This document shows, in pieces, positions 36,701 through 45,403 of a DNA stretch of 64,000 nt (positions are counted from its first letter, which is position 1; every line of letters starts with the position of its first letter). Under the pieces are notes generated by a model. It searched no databases and was not told the DNA's origin. It saw only the letters and a program-made list of their open reading frames with translations. The position numbers and the translations under genes were made by a program. The stretch is taken from positions 3,923,588 to 3,987,587 of the forward strand of contig NZ_CP062788.1 of the NCBI RefSeq assembly GCF_025136295.1. Direction: 5' to 3'. This DNA comes from Aestuariispira ectoiniformans. Its GTDB lineage: Bacteria > Pseudomonadota > Alphaproteobacteria > UBA8366 > Aestuariispiraceae.

Positions 36701-37447
36701 CTGCCCCGCCTCTTCCAGTGCGACCCGGCTTTCCTCCCAGCGCAGATGCAGCAGAATCCCCTCAAAGCGTCTGATCTGTTCGGACAACTTGCGATAGCGG
36801 TTTGCCTGACGGGCCTGGCGCTGCAACCCCTGGTTCTGGGTTTCCAGTGCGCCAATCACATCTTCCAGTCGTTCCAGATTGCTTTCCGCCGCTTTCAGGC
36901 GCAGTTCCGCCTCATGCCGCCGGGAATGCAAACCGCGAATCCCGGCCGCCTCTTCCAGAAGGGTACGTCTTTCTGAAGGTTTGGCGCCGATCAGCGCGCC
37001 AATGCGTCCCTGGCTGACGATTGCGGTTGAATTCGCGCCACTGGCCAGATCCGCAAATAAAAGCTGTACGTCGCGTGCGCGCACATCCCGGCCATTGATC
37101 CGGTAGCTTGACCCCTGCCCGCGTTCGATACGCCGGGTAATCTCCAACTCGTCCGCGTCATTGAACGCGATCGGACCTGTGCGGCCCGAGTTGTCGAGAA
37201 CAACGGAAACCTCCGCCAGGTTCCGGGCCGGACGATTGGACGAGCCACCAAAGATGACGTCGTCCATATCCTTGCCGCGCATACGCTTGGCCGAGGTTTC
37301 CCCCATGACCCAGCGCAGGCTTTCAATTACATTGGACTTTCCGCAGCCATTCGGTCCGACAACGCCCGTGAGTCCGGGTTCGATCAGCATTTCTGTCTGA
37401 TCTGCAAAAGACTTGAACCCGGAAACTCTTAGCTTCTTAAAGTGCAC
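33788..37447 (-). CDS. smc: Chromosome segregation protein SMC
   Basis: The 1219-aa condensin ATPase has the N-terminal Walker A GPNGCGKSN (31-39). Two long Glu/Ala/Gln-rich coiled coils flank a hinge near residues 540-660, with GYEKALGAALGEDLDA at its start. The C-terminal head has the signature LLSGGEQALTALSLLFA and Walker B ICVLDEVDAPLDD. It loops and individualises chromosomes with ScpAB. Slightly longer than the usual 1150-1190 aa, owing to Ala/Glu-rich coil. Downstream of dsbA-like and dciA-like genes in one operon, a common alphaproteobacterial order. Confidence 0.96.
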   Translation of the reverse strand: MHFKKLRVSGFKSFADQTEMLIEPGLTGVVGPNGCGKSNVIESLRWVMGETSAKRMRGKDMDDVIFGGSSNRPARNLAEVSVVLDNSGRTGPIAFNDADELEITRRIERGQGSSYRINGRDVRARDVQLLFADLASGANSTAIVSQGRIGALIGAKPSERRTLLEEAAGIRGLHSRRHEAELRLKAAESNLERLEDVIGALETQNQGLQRQARQANRYRKLSEQIRRFEGILLHLRWEESRVALEEAGQRLGEIEEVVTDRTQLTASGAAAQTRASEALPELRKAEAAASAELQRLQLAERELTNEESRIQQTKLELENRLRQIAADLDREQSLSQDARAALERLLAEREELAGTDENQSDLVAELQEAVEIATEEVAEKETELQQLTESVAGLDAQRNSLTGQINQAEARIERLKLRAEELAAERESLTAEMEVVAELELAAEAVAEAEEILEEARATLEAAEESQAASDQAERAARDQLQQAEQQARQLTDTADAQARERLQHAEKAAREQVQQAESALATLTAEEKALTKLVEGAQAELKDPVTDSLQVEPGYEKALGAALGEDLDASVNETEPVHWAGLPPLSGMMGMPKEAEPLVKFVTAPSALNRRLAQIGVVADAETGRRLQGSLGPGQRLVSRDGGLWRWDGFTVAEGAPTAAAKRLEQMNRLVELRDQIVEAESQLAGIREAAEEQVETAKVEGETLLEEARLQAEALTESAQTAFADTVEAAQRANEATRQRREAQQQAYAKVNEARQAHSSLSSRAAAAQSRVASVEENAERTAQEIEETQAQLVMAQEALDGLEDPQQAWDRVNQLRAVLAELRTVQVEKRSAFDRLQRESESRRSRLSAIEVEEASWQERAAGAGERMEDLSMRAESAAEQKELLESRPEEIAEQRLGLLDAITEAEAKRNAVADKLSEAERFQMDVDRALKDAEHALAEAREMRVRRQAEVEQAQQNANNVAERIQEKLDCYPKDVLRVAGIEEGEELPPKAEVEVKVDRLTRERDNMGAVNLRAEQEAAELSDKITSMHTERDDLLAAIARLRQGIAALNREGRGRLLAAFEEVNNHFQELFVKLFGGGEAKLKLTEAEDPLQAGLEIMASPPGKRMQVMSLLSGGEQALTALSLLFAVFLTNPAPICVLDEVDAPLDDSNVDRFCMMLEEMAAAGTTRFLVVTHHRMTMARVDRLFGVTMAERGVSQLVSVDLRQAAAMRDAV

Positions 37448-37471
37448 GGACGCTCCGCTGACAATGGCTCC

Positions 37472-38080
37472 TTACGGGAGGAATTTATCAATCGTGGATT
37501 CGAACTCTTCGAGGTCGACATCACCCTCGATCTTTTCCTCACCATCGGCGCCTTTGATGATGAAAGTCGGAGTGGCGCTTACTTCATATTTCTGCGCCCC
37601 TTCCATACGGCTCTTGATGATGTCATCCATGATCTTGCCTTCAGACAGGCAGGCCTTGAACTTGTCTTCGCTGACGCCACCCATCTTGCCCAGACGGGTC
37701 AGACCTTCGATCGGATTTTCGGAAATCCATTTTTCACGGTTACGGAAAAGCGCATCGAGGAATTTGAAATAGCGATCCGGCGGCGAGCAACGCGCCAGAA
37801 GTGCCGCAGCGGCGGCAGCCTGGTCCCAGGGGAAGTCCCGATAGACCAGCTTCACCTTGCCGGTGTCGATATATTTCTTCTTGATTTCCGGCAGCTTGTC
37901 TTTGTGGAAATCGGCGCAATGCGGGCAGGTCAGGGACGAGAATTCAATCATCGTGACCGGCGCATTGGGATCACCCAGCACCCGCTCCTGGATCGCCTCA
38001 TCAAGATTCACCTCGGCGGCGTTGGCGGTAACGGCCCAGAATGTCAGGCCCACAACAATCAGCGACAAAATTCGGCGCAT
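37472..38080 (-). CDS. DsbA-family thiol oxidoreductase
   Basis: The 202-aa periplasmic protein has a signal peptide (1-21) and a thioredoxin fold with the active site CPHC in FSSLTCPHCADFH. The cis-Pro lies in the SATPTFII strand (VSATPTFIIKG). The fold contains the usual helical insert with an extra Cys pair. It probably forms or shuffles disulfides in exported proteins. It lies 24 bp ahead of smc and downstream of the DciA-like gene. Confidence 0.93.
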   Translation of the reverse strand: MRRILSLIVVGLTFWAVTANAAEVNLDEAIQERVLGDPNAPVTMIEFSSLTCPHCADFHKDKLPEIKKKYIDTGKVKLVYRDFPWDQAAAAAALLARCSPPDRYFKFLDALFRNREKWISENPIEGLTRLGKMGGVSEDKFKACLSEGKIMDDIIKSRMEGAQKYEVSATPTFIIKGADGEEKIEGDVDLEEFESTIDKFLP

Positions 38081-38164
38081 GGATAATCCTCATTCGAAAC
38101 AGACTGAGTAAAAGTATAGGGCAGCGGAGATTTAGAGAGTCAAGCCAGCCCCCTCACGCGGTAT

Positions 38165-38707
38165 TTATTGACCACTCTTTGTGTCATTTTTTTGGCGCAG
38201 GACGGATACCCCCAAACGACGCAGAACCGCCCGGATTTCCTCGTCTTCCACCTCCGCCAGTTCACCATCCAGCCGGGCCATGGCCTCTTTCGACGGCGGG
38301 GCGGGTCTTTGCGCGGTCTTGCCCCATAAATCGGTCTTTTTGCGAATCGGGGCCTGATGCAGGCGAACATCGGCCACCGCCCCATAACCAAAATGGGTAT
38401 TGATCCGTTCAATCAGGATCGGCGTCATATGCTGTAACTGTACGGCCAGCGGGCCGGTGACACGAATATGCAATGTGCCTCCCATACGCTGTCCCTTCGG
38501 AAAGGAAAGCCGCACAGGCTGGGAGCAGGCGGCCAGGTCCTTGCCGACAATGGTATCCCAGTCGGTAATCACGGAGACATGGTCAAAGCCATGACGCCCC
38601 AATGCCCGGCGGGTCAGCTTCGGGATCATGGTCCCGATCAGGCGGGTATACCCGCGGCGTGCGGGTTTTGACTTGTCCTGATTCTGCTTGTCGGATGGGG
38701 AGCCCAT
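38165..38707 (-). CDS. DciA-like protein (DUF721)
   Basis: The 180-aa protein contains the DUF721 core: GFDHVSVITDWDTIVGKDLA, then GTLHIRVTGPLAVQLQHMTP and INTHFGYGAVADVRL (motifs). DciA helps load the replicative helicase in bacteria that lack DnaC or DnaI. The C-terminal Glu-rich tail and N-terminal basic tail are probably disordered. The gene is the first of the dciA-dsbA-smc operon and is divergent from mutY, an arrangement conserved in many alphaproteobacteria. Confidence 0.9.
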   Translation of the reverse strand: MGSPSDKQNQDKSKPARRGYTRLIGTMIPKLTRRALGRHGFDHVSVITDWDTIVGKDLAACSQPVRLSFPKGQRMGGTLHIRVTGPLAVQLQHMTPILIERINTHFGYGAVADVRLHQAPIRKKTDLWGKTAQRPAPPSKEAMARLDGELAEVEDEEIRAVLRRLGVSVLRQKNDTKSGQ

Positions 38708-38755
38708 TCAATTCCGCCCTTTAAGGTTTCGCCCTGACCGTATAGACAGTCCAGT

Positions 38756-39847
38756 ATGACACAGAAAGCAAGAAATGAGGACAGCATCGCAGGCCCTGTC
38801 GCGGAACGCCTGCTGGACTGGTACGACCGCCACCGCCGGGTTATGCCCTGGCGGGCGAAAGCAGGCGAAACGCCTGACCCTTACCATGTCTGGCTCAGCG
38901 AAATCATGCTGCAGCAGACAACAGTCGCAACCGTCAAAAGCTATTTCCTGAAATTCCTGGAGCTTTGGCCCACGGTCGAGGATTTGGCCGCCGCACCGCA
39001 GGACGATGTGCTCACTGCCTGGGCGGGATTGGGTTATTATGCCCGCGCACGCAATCTGCATAAATGCGCGCAGCTGGTCGCAAATGATCTGGCCGGTCGT
39101 TTTCCGAATACCGAAAAGGACCTGCTGAATTTACCCGGCGTGGGGCGTTACACCGCCGCCGCCATTTCGTCCATCGCCTTCGATACACGCTCTGTGGTCG
39201 TAGACGGCAATGTGGAACGCGTGATGGCGCGGTTGTTCGATTCCCATGCGGAACTGCCCAAGGAAAAAGGCGAATTCTATCGCCTGGCAGGGCTTTGCAC
39301 GCCCGACCTGCGGCCCGGCGATTATGCCCAGGCTGTTATGGACTTGGGCGCGACCATCTGCACGCCAAAGAACCCGAAATGCACGCTTTGCCCGCTGGTG
39401 GACCTGTGCCAGGGCAAGCCCCATGCGGAAAGCCTGCCGCGCAAGGCGCCTAAAAAGACCAAACCGGTCCGGCGCGGTTATGCCTTCTGGCTGGAACGCC
39501 GGGACGGCACGATTCTGTTGTGCAAGCGCCCGGACAAGGGATTGCTGGGCGGCATGGTCGGCTTCCCCGGCAGCGAATGGACCGAAGACAGCCTGCCCCC
39601 GGCCCCCAATACGGTTCCGATCCCGGTCACAAATCTGACCGAAATCAGCGGTATGGTCCGCCACACTTTCACCCATTTTCATCTGGAACTATCGCTGTTC
39701 AAGGGCGATGTGGTTCAGGACCGCTATGAGCATCTGCCGGAAAAACACTTCTGGGCACGCCCGGAGGAATTCGGCGACCATGCCCTGCCGACCGTCATGC
39801 GCAAGGCCGCGGATCTTGCCATCGACGCACTAAAAGGCGAAGAATAG
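38756..39847 (+). CDS. mutY: A/G-specific adenine glycosylase
   Basis: MutY removes adenine mispaired with 8-oxoguanine. The 363-aa protein has the helix-hairpin-helix motif LPGVGRYTAAAIS, with the catalytic Asp in VVDGNVERV. The [4Fe-4S] set is C202-x6-C209-x2-C212-x5-C218. A C-terminal Nudix-like domain for 8-oxoG recognition contains GLLGGMVGFPGSEW. ATG at 38756, divergent from the DciA-like gene, followed by mscS. Confidence 0.96.
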   Translation: MTQKARNEDSIAGPVAERLLDWYDRHRRVMPWRAKAGETPDPYHVWLSEIMLQQTTVATVKSYFLKFLELWPTVEDLAAAPQDDVLTAWAGLGYYARARNLHKCAQLVANDLAGRFPNTEKDLLNLPGVGRYTAAAISSIAFDTRSVVVDGNVERVMARLFDSHAELPKEKGEFYRLAGLCTPDLRPGDYAQAVMDLGATICTPKNPKCTLCPLVDLCQGKPHAESLPRKAPKKTKPVRRGYAFWLERRDGTILLCKRPDKGLLGGMVGFPGSEWTEDSLPPAPNTVPIPVTNLTEISGMVRHTFTHFHLELSLFKGDVVQDRYEHLPEKHFWARPEEFGDHALPTVMRKAADLAIDALKGEE

Positions 39848-39890
39848 GAAAAATTGGCATAAGCCATTACCACAGAAGATCGAGGGTCAC

Positions 39891-41045
39891 GTGGAGAAGT
39901 TGCAGAAATTCTGGGATATCGTGGTTCATGTCTGGCAGGAAGGCTATATGGGGATCGACTTCGGTCGAATCTTCACGGCAATTGCCATTTTCCTGTTGTT
40001 CCTGGTATTCCGCCGCGTCTTTTCCCGCGTCGTTCTGAGATATATCTCCCGCCTGTCACGAAGAACCAAGACCGAGGCGGATGACCGGCTGCTACGGGCC
40101 GTCAAAAACCCCGTCCGTTTCATCCCGGTCCTTCTGGGCCTGTTCTTCGCAGAGGAATATCTGAACCTGACGGGAGACATGCAGGCCTTTGCGGATAACG
40201 TTGTGCGCTCTCTGGTGATCTTTGTTCTCTTCTGGACCATCTTCCGCGCCGCCGATCAGTTTTCCTACATGCTGTTCCGGCTGGACAAGGTGTTACAGAA
40301 TTCCGCCCTGGTGGGATGGATCGGCAAGACCGTCAAGATCATCGTCGCGGTATTGGGCGTCGCCACCATTCTGGAACTTTGGGGCATTTCGGTCGCCAGC
40401 CTGATCGCCGGTCTCGGCCTGTTTGGCGTGGCCGTGGCACTTGGCGCGCAGGATATGTTCAAGAACCTGATTGCAGGTATTCTGATTATCGCCGAACGGC
40501 GCTTCAACGTGGGCGACTGGGTCAAGGTCGACGGCGTGGTCGAGGGCACGGTAGAGAATATCGGTTTCCGGTCCACCTTCATCCGTCAGTTCGACAAGGC
40601 CCCGGTCTATGTTCCCAATACCAAACTGGCCGACAATGCCGTCACCAATTTCAGCGCCATGACCCATCGGCGCATCTATTGGAAAATCGGCGTCGAATAC
40701 GACTCCTCCGTCGATCAGCTACGCCAGGTCCGCGACGGCATCGAAAAGCTGATCATCGGCAATCCCGACTTTGCCCAGCCGGAGGAAGTATCCACCTTCG
40801 TGCGGATCGACAGCTTCAATGCCTCCTCGATTGATATCCTGCTCTATTGCTTCACCCGCACGACCAACTGGGGTGAGTGGCTGTCCATCAAGGAAAAGCT
40901 GGCGTTGGACATCAAAGATGTTGTCGAAGGCGCGGGCACGCATTTCGCATTCCCCAGCCAGTCCATCTACGTTCACAGCCTGCCCGGCCATATGGACGGA
41001 CCGGAGGTTTTCAACCCGCCGCAGGAGCAAAAAAGCACCGGCTGA
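39891..41045 (+). CDS. MscS-type mechanosensitive ion channel
   Basis: This 384-aa protein has four or five N-terminal membrane helices. The pore helix has the Gly/Ala-rich GLGLFGVAVALGAQDMFKNL (motif), and the beta domain has NVGDWVKVDGVVEGTVENIGFRST (outline), the MscS signature. It opens on osmotic downshock to release solutes. The start is GTG preceded by CGAGGG. It lies 43 bp after mutY and may share its promoter. Confidence 0.93.
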   Translation: MEKLQKFWDIVVHVWQEGYMGIDFGRIFTAIAIFLLFLVFRRVFSRVVLRYISRLSRRTKTEADDRLLRAVKNPVRFIPVLLGLFFAEEYLNLTGDMQAFADNVVRSLVIFVLFWTIFRAADQFSYMLFRLDKVLQNSALVGWIGKTVKIIVAVLGVATILELWGISVASLIAGLGLFGVAVALGAQDMFKNLIAGILIIAERRFNVGDWVKVDGVVEGTVENIGFRSTFIRQFDKAPVYVPNTKLADNAVTNFSAMTHRRIYWKIGVEYDSSVDQLRQVRDGIEKLIIGNPDFAQPEEVSTFVRIDSFNASSIDILLYCFTRTTNWGEWLSIKEKLALDIKDVVEGAGTHFAFPSQSIYVHSLPGHMDGPEVFNPPQEQKSTG

Positions 41046-41140
41046 AAAGCCGCTCGCGGAGAAATCGCTTAAGACCCGCGCGAATTATATGTATGCTATT
41101 CAATCGGACTTGGTTGTAATCACTGGATACATATTCGCCC

Positions 41141-43072
41141 ATGTCAGATTGCGATGACAGCGCCCCCTCCGCCCTTCTGGCATTGGCCGCGTTGCATACA
41201 AGGCATGCCGTACTGATCACCAGCGCGGACGATCGCATTCAATGGGTCAATCAGGGTTTCACCGATCTGACCGGCTGGAAACTTTCTGAAATCGTTGGAA
41301 AAACACCCGGAAGCCTGTTGAACGGGCCCGAGACCTCTCCGGAGGTGGTCCAACAGTTCAAGAATGGCGTGGAAAGAGGCGAGCGTATTTCCACGACGTC
41401 GCTTTGTTATGGTAAGGATGGTCAATCCTTCTGGCTGAAGGTCGAGAAAGAGCCGGTCTACAGCGAACAGGGTCGCCTGGAATATTTCATCTCTATCGAA
41501 ACCGACGTCACCCGCTATGTTCAGCAGGAAGTGATGCTGGACAAAAGCGAACGCAGGCTGCGAGACGCCATCGAAGCTCTTGGCGACGGCTTCGCCTATT
41601 ACGATGCCGAAGACCGGTTGGTGATCTGCAACGAGCGTTACAAGGAAATCTATTCGCTGTCGGCCTCGCATATCTATGAAGGCGTCAAATTCGAAGACCT
41701 CCTGCGGGTCGGCCTGGATAGGGGCCAGTATCTGGATGGACTGGACGATCCGGAAGCGTGGTTACAGGAACGACTGGCCGCCCACCGCAACGCCACAGGC
41801 GAGACTACGGAGCAGTTGCTGGACGATGGAACCTGGCTGCATATCAAGGAAAGCCATACGCGCGACGGCGGCGTTGTAGGCATCCGCCGGGACGTAACGG
41901 ACCTGAAAGAGGCCCAGCTTGCCGCCGAACAGGCCCAGGCCCGCGCCGAGGCCGCCAACAAGGCGAAATCAACATTCCTGGCAACCATGAGCCACGAGTT
42001 GAGGACACCGATGTCGAGTATTCTCGGGCTGATCGAGTTGTTGCAATTCACCGATCTGGACGAGACGCAGCGGAAACATATCGACGACATCAAGACCACA
42101 TCGGAAAGCCTCCTGGTCCTGTTGAATGACATTCTGGACCTGTCGAAAATCGAAGCCGGACATGTAGGGTTGGAAAATCAGGCGTTCAGCCCGGTCGAAC
42201 TGGCACATCGCATTCAGTCCCTGTTTCTGCCCAATGCCCAGTCCAAGGGCCTGCGCCTCTATCTGGATATCGACGATAATATCCCCGACCTGGTCCGCGG
42301 CGACCCCGCGCGCCTGCGCCAAATTCTGACAAATCTGGTGGGCAATGCGCTGAAGTTCACGCTCGAAGGCTCTGTCTCCATCTGCCTTCGCCGTCAGGAG
42401 CGGTTTCTGATTTACGAGGTGCAGGACAGTGGTATCGGCATCGCTGCGGATCGTCTCCCCGATATCTTCGACCCGTTCGTGCAGGGCGATTCTTCCGTCT
42501 CCCGCCTTTATGGCGGGACAGGGCTGGGACTTGCCATCTGCAAGCGTCTCGCGGATGCCATGGGGGGAACGATCTGCGTGGATTCCACCCCTGGCATCGG
42601 CAGTAGTTTTCGCATTGAAATCCCCTTCTCGCCGGAAAAGCCGGAAACAGCGGTCAAACCGGCGATTGAACAGAAGCCCCCTCCCCGGACGACGTCAATC
42701 AAATCACCGTTGCGTTTCCTGGTCGCCGAAGACGTTGCCCTGAACCGGGCCATCGTGGTGAGTATCCTGGAACGGCACGGCCATATTGCCGAAACCGTGG
42801 AAAACGGCCGGGAGGCCGTCGACAAGCTTCGCAACGGCAAATTCGATCTGGTCCTGATGGATATCCGGATGCCGGTCATGGACGGGCTTACCGCAACGCG
42901 CCTGATCCGGTCGGAAGAAAAGAACGGAGCACATATCCCCGTCATTGCCATAACAGCAGACGTTCTGGACGTTCAACGGGACGAAATCCTGGCTGCCGGG
43001 ATTGATGCCGTCATCACCAAACCCATCGACTGGGAAAAGCTGCACAACACGATCAGCGGGCTTTTGATCTGA
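41141..43072 (+). CDS. Hybrid sensor histidine kinase (PAS-PAS-HisKA-HATPase-REC)
   Basis: The 643-aa cytoplasmic kinase has no membrane segment. PAS 1 (about 10-130) contains GKTPGSLLNGPETSPE, typical of PAS/LOV-like folds but without the LOV cysteine. PAS 2 follows (about 140-250). HisKA has H285 in ATMSHELRTPMSS and the HATPase has GTGLGLAI. The receiver domain has D574 in LMDIRMPVMDG and Lys in ITKPIDW. Orphan, with no regulator or Hpt gene adjacent. ATG at 41141. Confidence 0.92.
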   Translation: MSDCDDSAPSALLALAALHTRHAVLITSADDRIQWVNQGFTDLTGWKLSEIVGKTPGSLLNGPETSPEVVQQFKNGVERGERISTTSLCYGKDGQSFWLKVEKEPVYSEQGRLEYFISIETDVTRYVQQEVMLDKSERRLRDAIEALGDGFAYYDAEDRLVICNERYKEIYSLSASHIYEGVKFEDLLRVGLDRGQYLDGLDDPEAWLQERLAAHRNATGETTEQLLDDGTWLHIKESHTRDGGVVGIRRDVTDLKEAQLAAEQAQARAEAANKAKSTFLATMSHELRTPMSSILGLIELLQFTDLDETQRKHIDDIKTTSESLLVLLNDILDLSKIEAGHVGLENQAFSPVELAHRIQSLFLPNAQSKGLRLYLDIDDNIPDLVRGDPARLRQILTNLVGNALKFTLEGSVSICLRRQERFLIYEVQDSGIGIAADRLPDIFDPFVQGDSSVSRLYGGTGLGLAICKRLADAMGGTICVDSTPGIGSSFRIEIPFSPEKPETAVKPAIEQKPPPRTTSIKSPLRFLVAEDVALNRAIVVSILERHGHIAETVENGREAVDKLRNGKFDLVLMDIRMPVMDGLTATRLIRSEEKNGAHIPVIAITADVLDVQRDEILAAGIDAVITKPIDWEKLHNTISGLLI

Positions 43073-43088
43073 CCGGTCCAAAAGACCA

Positions 43089-43652
43089 TTACCGGCTTCG
43101 GAAAGTCTCCACTTTCGCCCGGTTGCCGCAGGTTTTCATATTGCACCAGCGCCGTCCCCGGCCCCGGCCATGGTCCAGAAATAGCCAGCTACAACGCCCG
43201 CATTCGCGAAGCCGCTTCAGCTCATCGGAACGCAACAATGCCTCAAAGGCCAGCACCAGCCTATCCACGACCACTGTCGAAGACGCGCCGGAAGCCTCCC
43301 ATGAGAAAGCCTCCCCACGATGAACAAAAGCCGCCCGGGACAAGGCATCGCGAACTTTTTTCATCAGCAGTTTCTCGGCCTCATCAGGCACCTCATGCCC
43401 ATGTGCCAGGGCGCTTAGAACGGCAAAGCCCGCCTCTCTCAACTCATGGATTTCCATCAGAAGCAGATCGGAATCCACCGTAGTCGGGGATGTATCGAAA
43501 AGGCCGGACGCCAACGCCCACGACTGAAAATCCTGCCAGTCCGTCAGCCGGGTCCGGTCCCGTGACTTGTCCTGGCCATCGACCGTATTCACGAAATCCA
43601 GGGCCGGATGCCCTCCGACAAAGTCGTCTTCAATCCATTCCCGCATAAGCAC
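43089..43652 (-). CDS. CGNR zinc-finger / ABATE-domain regulator
   Basis: The 187-aa protein begins with the ABATE (stress-response) domain motif GGHPALDFVNTV and ends with the CGNR zinc finger: CGRC...LFLDHGRGRGRRWCNMKTCGNR, given in outline. Two CxxC/CxxxxC pairs bind zinc and contact DNA. Such proteins are putative transcriptional regulators. Divergent from the alpha/beta hydrolase gene 93 bp away, which it may control. The intergenic region is AT-rich. Confidence 0.9.
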   Translation of the reverse strand: MLMREWIEDDFVGGHPALDFVNTVDGQDKSRDRTRLTDWQDFQSWALASGLFDTSPTTVDSDLLLMEIHELREAGFAVLSALAHGHEVPDEAEKLLMKKVRDALSRAAFVHRGEAFSWEASGASSTVVVDRLVLAFEALLRSDELKRLRECGRCSWLFLDHGRGRGRRWCNMKTCGNRAKVETFRSR

Positions 43653-43745
43653 CGTAACCTCTTTTTTCGATTTAACGGTTGAAACCCGTCATATTGTGTC
43701 GTAACTATTAAATTAATCTTATAGGTTACGCCAAAGAAAAAGTCC

Positions 43746-44549
43746 ATGTTGGAATTGCCTGAACGCTTTATTCACGAGGGAAAGCCTGTTGCCTGGGGGC
43801 GGATAGGCGACGGACAACCGCTGGTCCTGGTCCACGGCACTCCTTTTTCCGCGCAGGTCTGGCGCAGGATTGCGCCACTGCTGGCAAAAAAATGGACGGT
43901 CTATTATTTCGATCTGATGGGATATGGCCTGTCGGATATGACGGCAGGCGAGGATGTCTCCCTGGGCGTGCAGAACGGATTACTCGCCGCCCTGCTGGCG
44001 GAATGGGGTCTCTCCCGCCCATCGGTCCTGGCCCATGATTTCGGCGGGGCAACGGTGCTGCGCGGCTATTACCTGAATGACTTGCGTTACGAAGCACTGA
44101 CCCTGATTGATCCGGTGGCAGTCGCCCCCTGGGGCTCCCCCTTTGTACAGCATGTGCGACAGCATGAAGCCGCCTTTGCCGGCATGCCCGGCTATATGCA
44201 TGACGCCTTGCTACGCGCCTATCTACAGACGGCCGCCTGTCGACCGCTCGGCGAAGAGGCGTTTTCCGCCTATATGTCGCCCTGGCAGGGGAAGGTTGGC
44301 CAAGCTGCATTTTACCGCCAGATCGCCCAGATGGATCAGGCCTATACCGACGCAGTCGAACCGCTCTACGGCCCGATGGACTGCGCGGTCCGGCTGCTTT
44401 GGGGCAAGAGGGATGACTGGATTCCCCTGCCCCAGGGCAAAAAGCTGGCTGAAAAACTCACCGGTGGGAAGCCGACCGTGATCCCCGATGCGGGACATCT
44501 GGTGCAGGAGGACGCCCCGGAAGCTATTGTGGCGGCGATGCTGGCCTAG
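43746..44549 (+). CDS. Alpha/beta hydrolase with Asp nucleophile motif
   Basis: The 267-aa protein has the oxyanion-hole motif LVHGTPFS and the nucleophile elbow LAHDFGGATV. The nucleophile position is Asp (HDFGG), as in haloalkane dehalogenases, haloacetate dehalogenases and epoxide hydrolases. The His of the triad is in PDAGHLVQED. The substrate is not known. The stop is TAG, whose last base belongs to the IS that begins there. Without the IS the gene would have ended in TAA at the same codon, so the protein is unchanged. Confidence 0.88.
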   Translation: MLELPERFIHEGKPVAWGRIGDGQPLVLVHGTPFSAQVWRRIAPLLAKKWTVYYFDLMGYGLSDMTAGEDVSLGVQNGLLAALLAEWGLSRPSVLAHDFGGATVLRGYYLNDLRYEALTLIDPVAVAPWGSPFVQHVRQHEAAFAGMPGYMHDALLRAYLQTAACRPLGEEAFSAYMSPWQGKVGQAAFYRQIAQMDQAYTDAVEPLYGPMDCAVRLLWGKRDDWIPLPQGKKLAEKLTGGKPTVIPDAGHLVQEDAPEAIVAAMLA

Positions 44550-45400
44550 GCCGTAAACTCATAAACAGGATTCCCCTTTCGGTCTTGATGTGATTCATGT
44601 CTCTTGTTGCCGAACGAGGGAGTTTTCATGAGCCGCCGCCGCTACGAACTGACAGATTTCGAATGGTCGATTATCGCACCTTTGCTGCCGAACAAGCCGC
44701 GCGGGGTACCACGTGTCGATGACCGGCGGGTGCTGAACGGCATTCTGTGGCGGTTCCGGGCAGGCACGCCTTGGGCGGAGATACCGGAGCGTTACGGCCC
44801 CCATACGACCTGCTACAATCGCTTCGTCCGCTGGCGCAAGGCCGGGGTATGGGATCGGCTTTTGGAGGCAATCTCAGCGGCTTACGACAGCGACATCGTC
44901 ATGATCGACAGTAGTTGCGTCCGGGTCCATCAGCATGGTGCGACCGGTAAAAAGGGGGATCTGACGATGGCTGCATGGGCCGTTCCCGGGGTGGACTGAC
45001 GACCAAGATCCATGCCCTTGTCGACGCTGAAGGTCGGCCGGTGAAACTGGCCCTCACGCCGGGGCAAGCTCATGACGGCCGATCAGCGGAGGGCCTGCTC
45101 AAAGACTTGAAGGAGGGGGCCATCCTGCTGGCCGACCGGGCCTATGACAGTGACGCCATCCGCGCCCTTGCCGACGCGCGCAAGGCCTGGGCCAATATTC
45201 CGCCAAAACGGAACCGCAAAAAGACCTTCGCCTTCTCAAGCTGGGTCTATCGCCAGCGCAACCTCGTCGAGCGCTTCTTCAACAAGCTCAAGCAATTCCG
45301 GGGCATCGCCACGCGATACGACCGTAACCCAGAGAATTTCCTGGCTGCCGTCAAGCTCGCTTCATGCCGCATCTGGATCAGAAGTTATGAGTCTGCGGCC
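44549..45400 (+). mobile_element. Complete IS5-family element (IS427-type), 852 bp
   Basis: The terminal inverted repeats are GGCCGTAAACTCATAA (44549-44564) and, on the other strand, GGCCGCAGACTCATAA (45400-45385), with 14 of 16 bases equal. A TA duplication flanks the element (44547-44548 and 45401-45402). One transposase is encoded in two overlapping frames. It is inserted exactly between the tail-to-tail stops of the alpha/beta hydrolase and ectC genes. All features fit a complete, probably active IS427-group element. Confidence 0.9.
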
Positions 45401-45403
45401 TAA
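44628..45403 (+). CDS. IS5-family transposase made by -1 frameshift
   Basis: Frame A (ATG at 44628, [20 protein letters not shown], to 44999) holds the N-terminal domain and the first catalytic Asp in [20 protein letters not shown]. Frame B (to 45403) holds [19 protein letters not shown], the second Asp in [10 protein letters not shown] and Glu in [14 protein letters not shown]. The frames join at AAAAAG (44949-44954): slipping one base back gives [19 protein letters not shown], the normal family sequence. The fused product is about 258 aa. The frame B stop TAA uses the duplicated target TA plus one flanking base. Confidence 0.88.
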
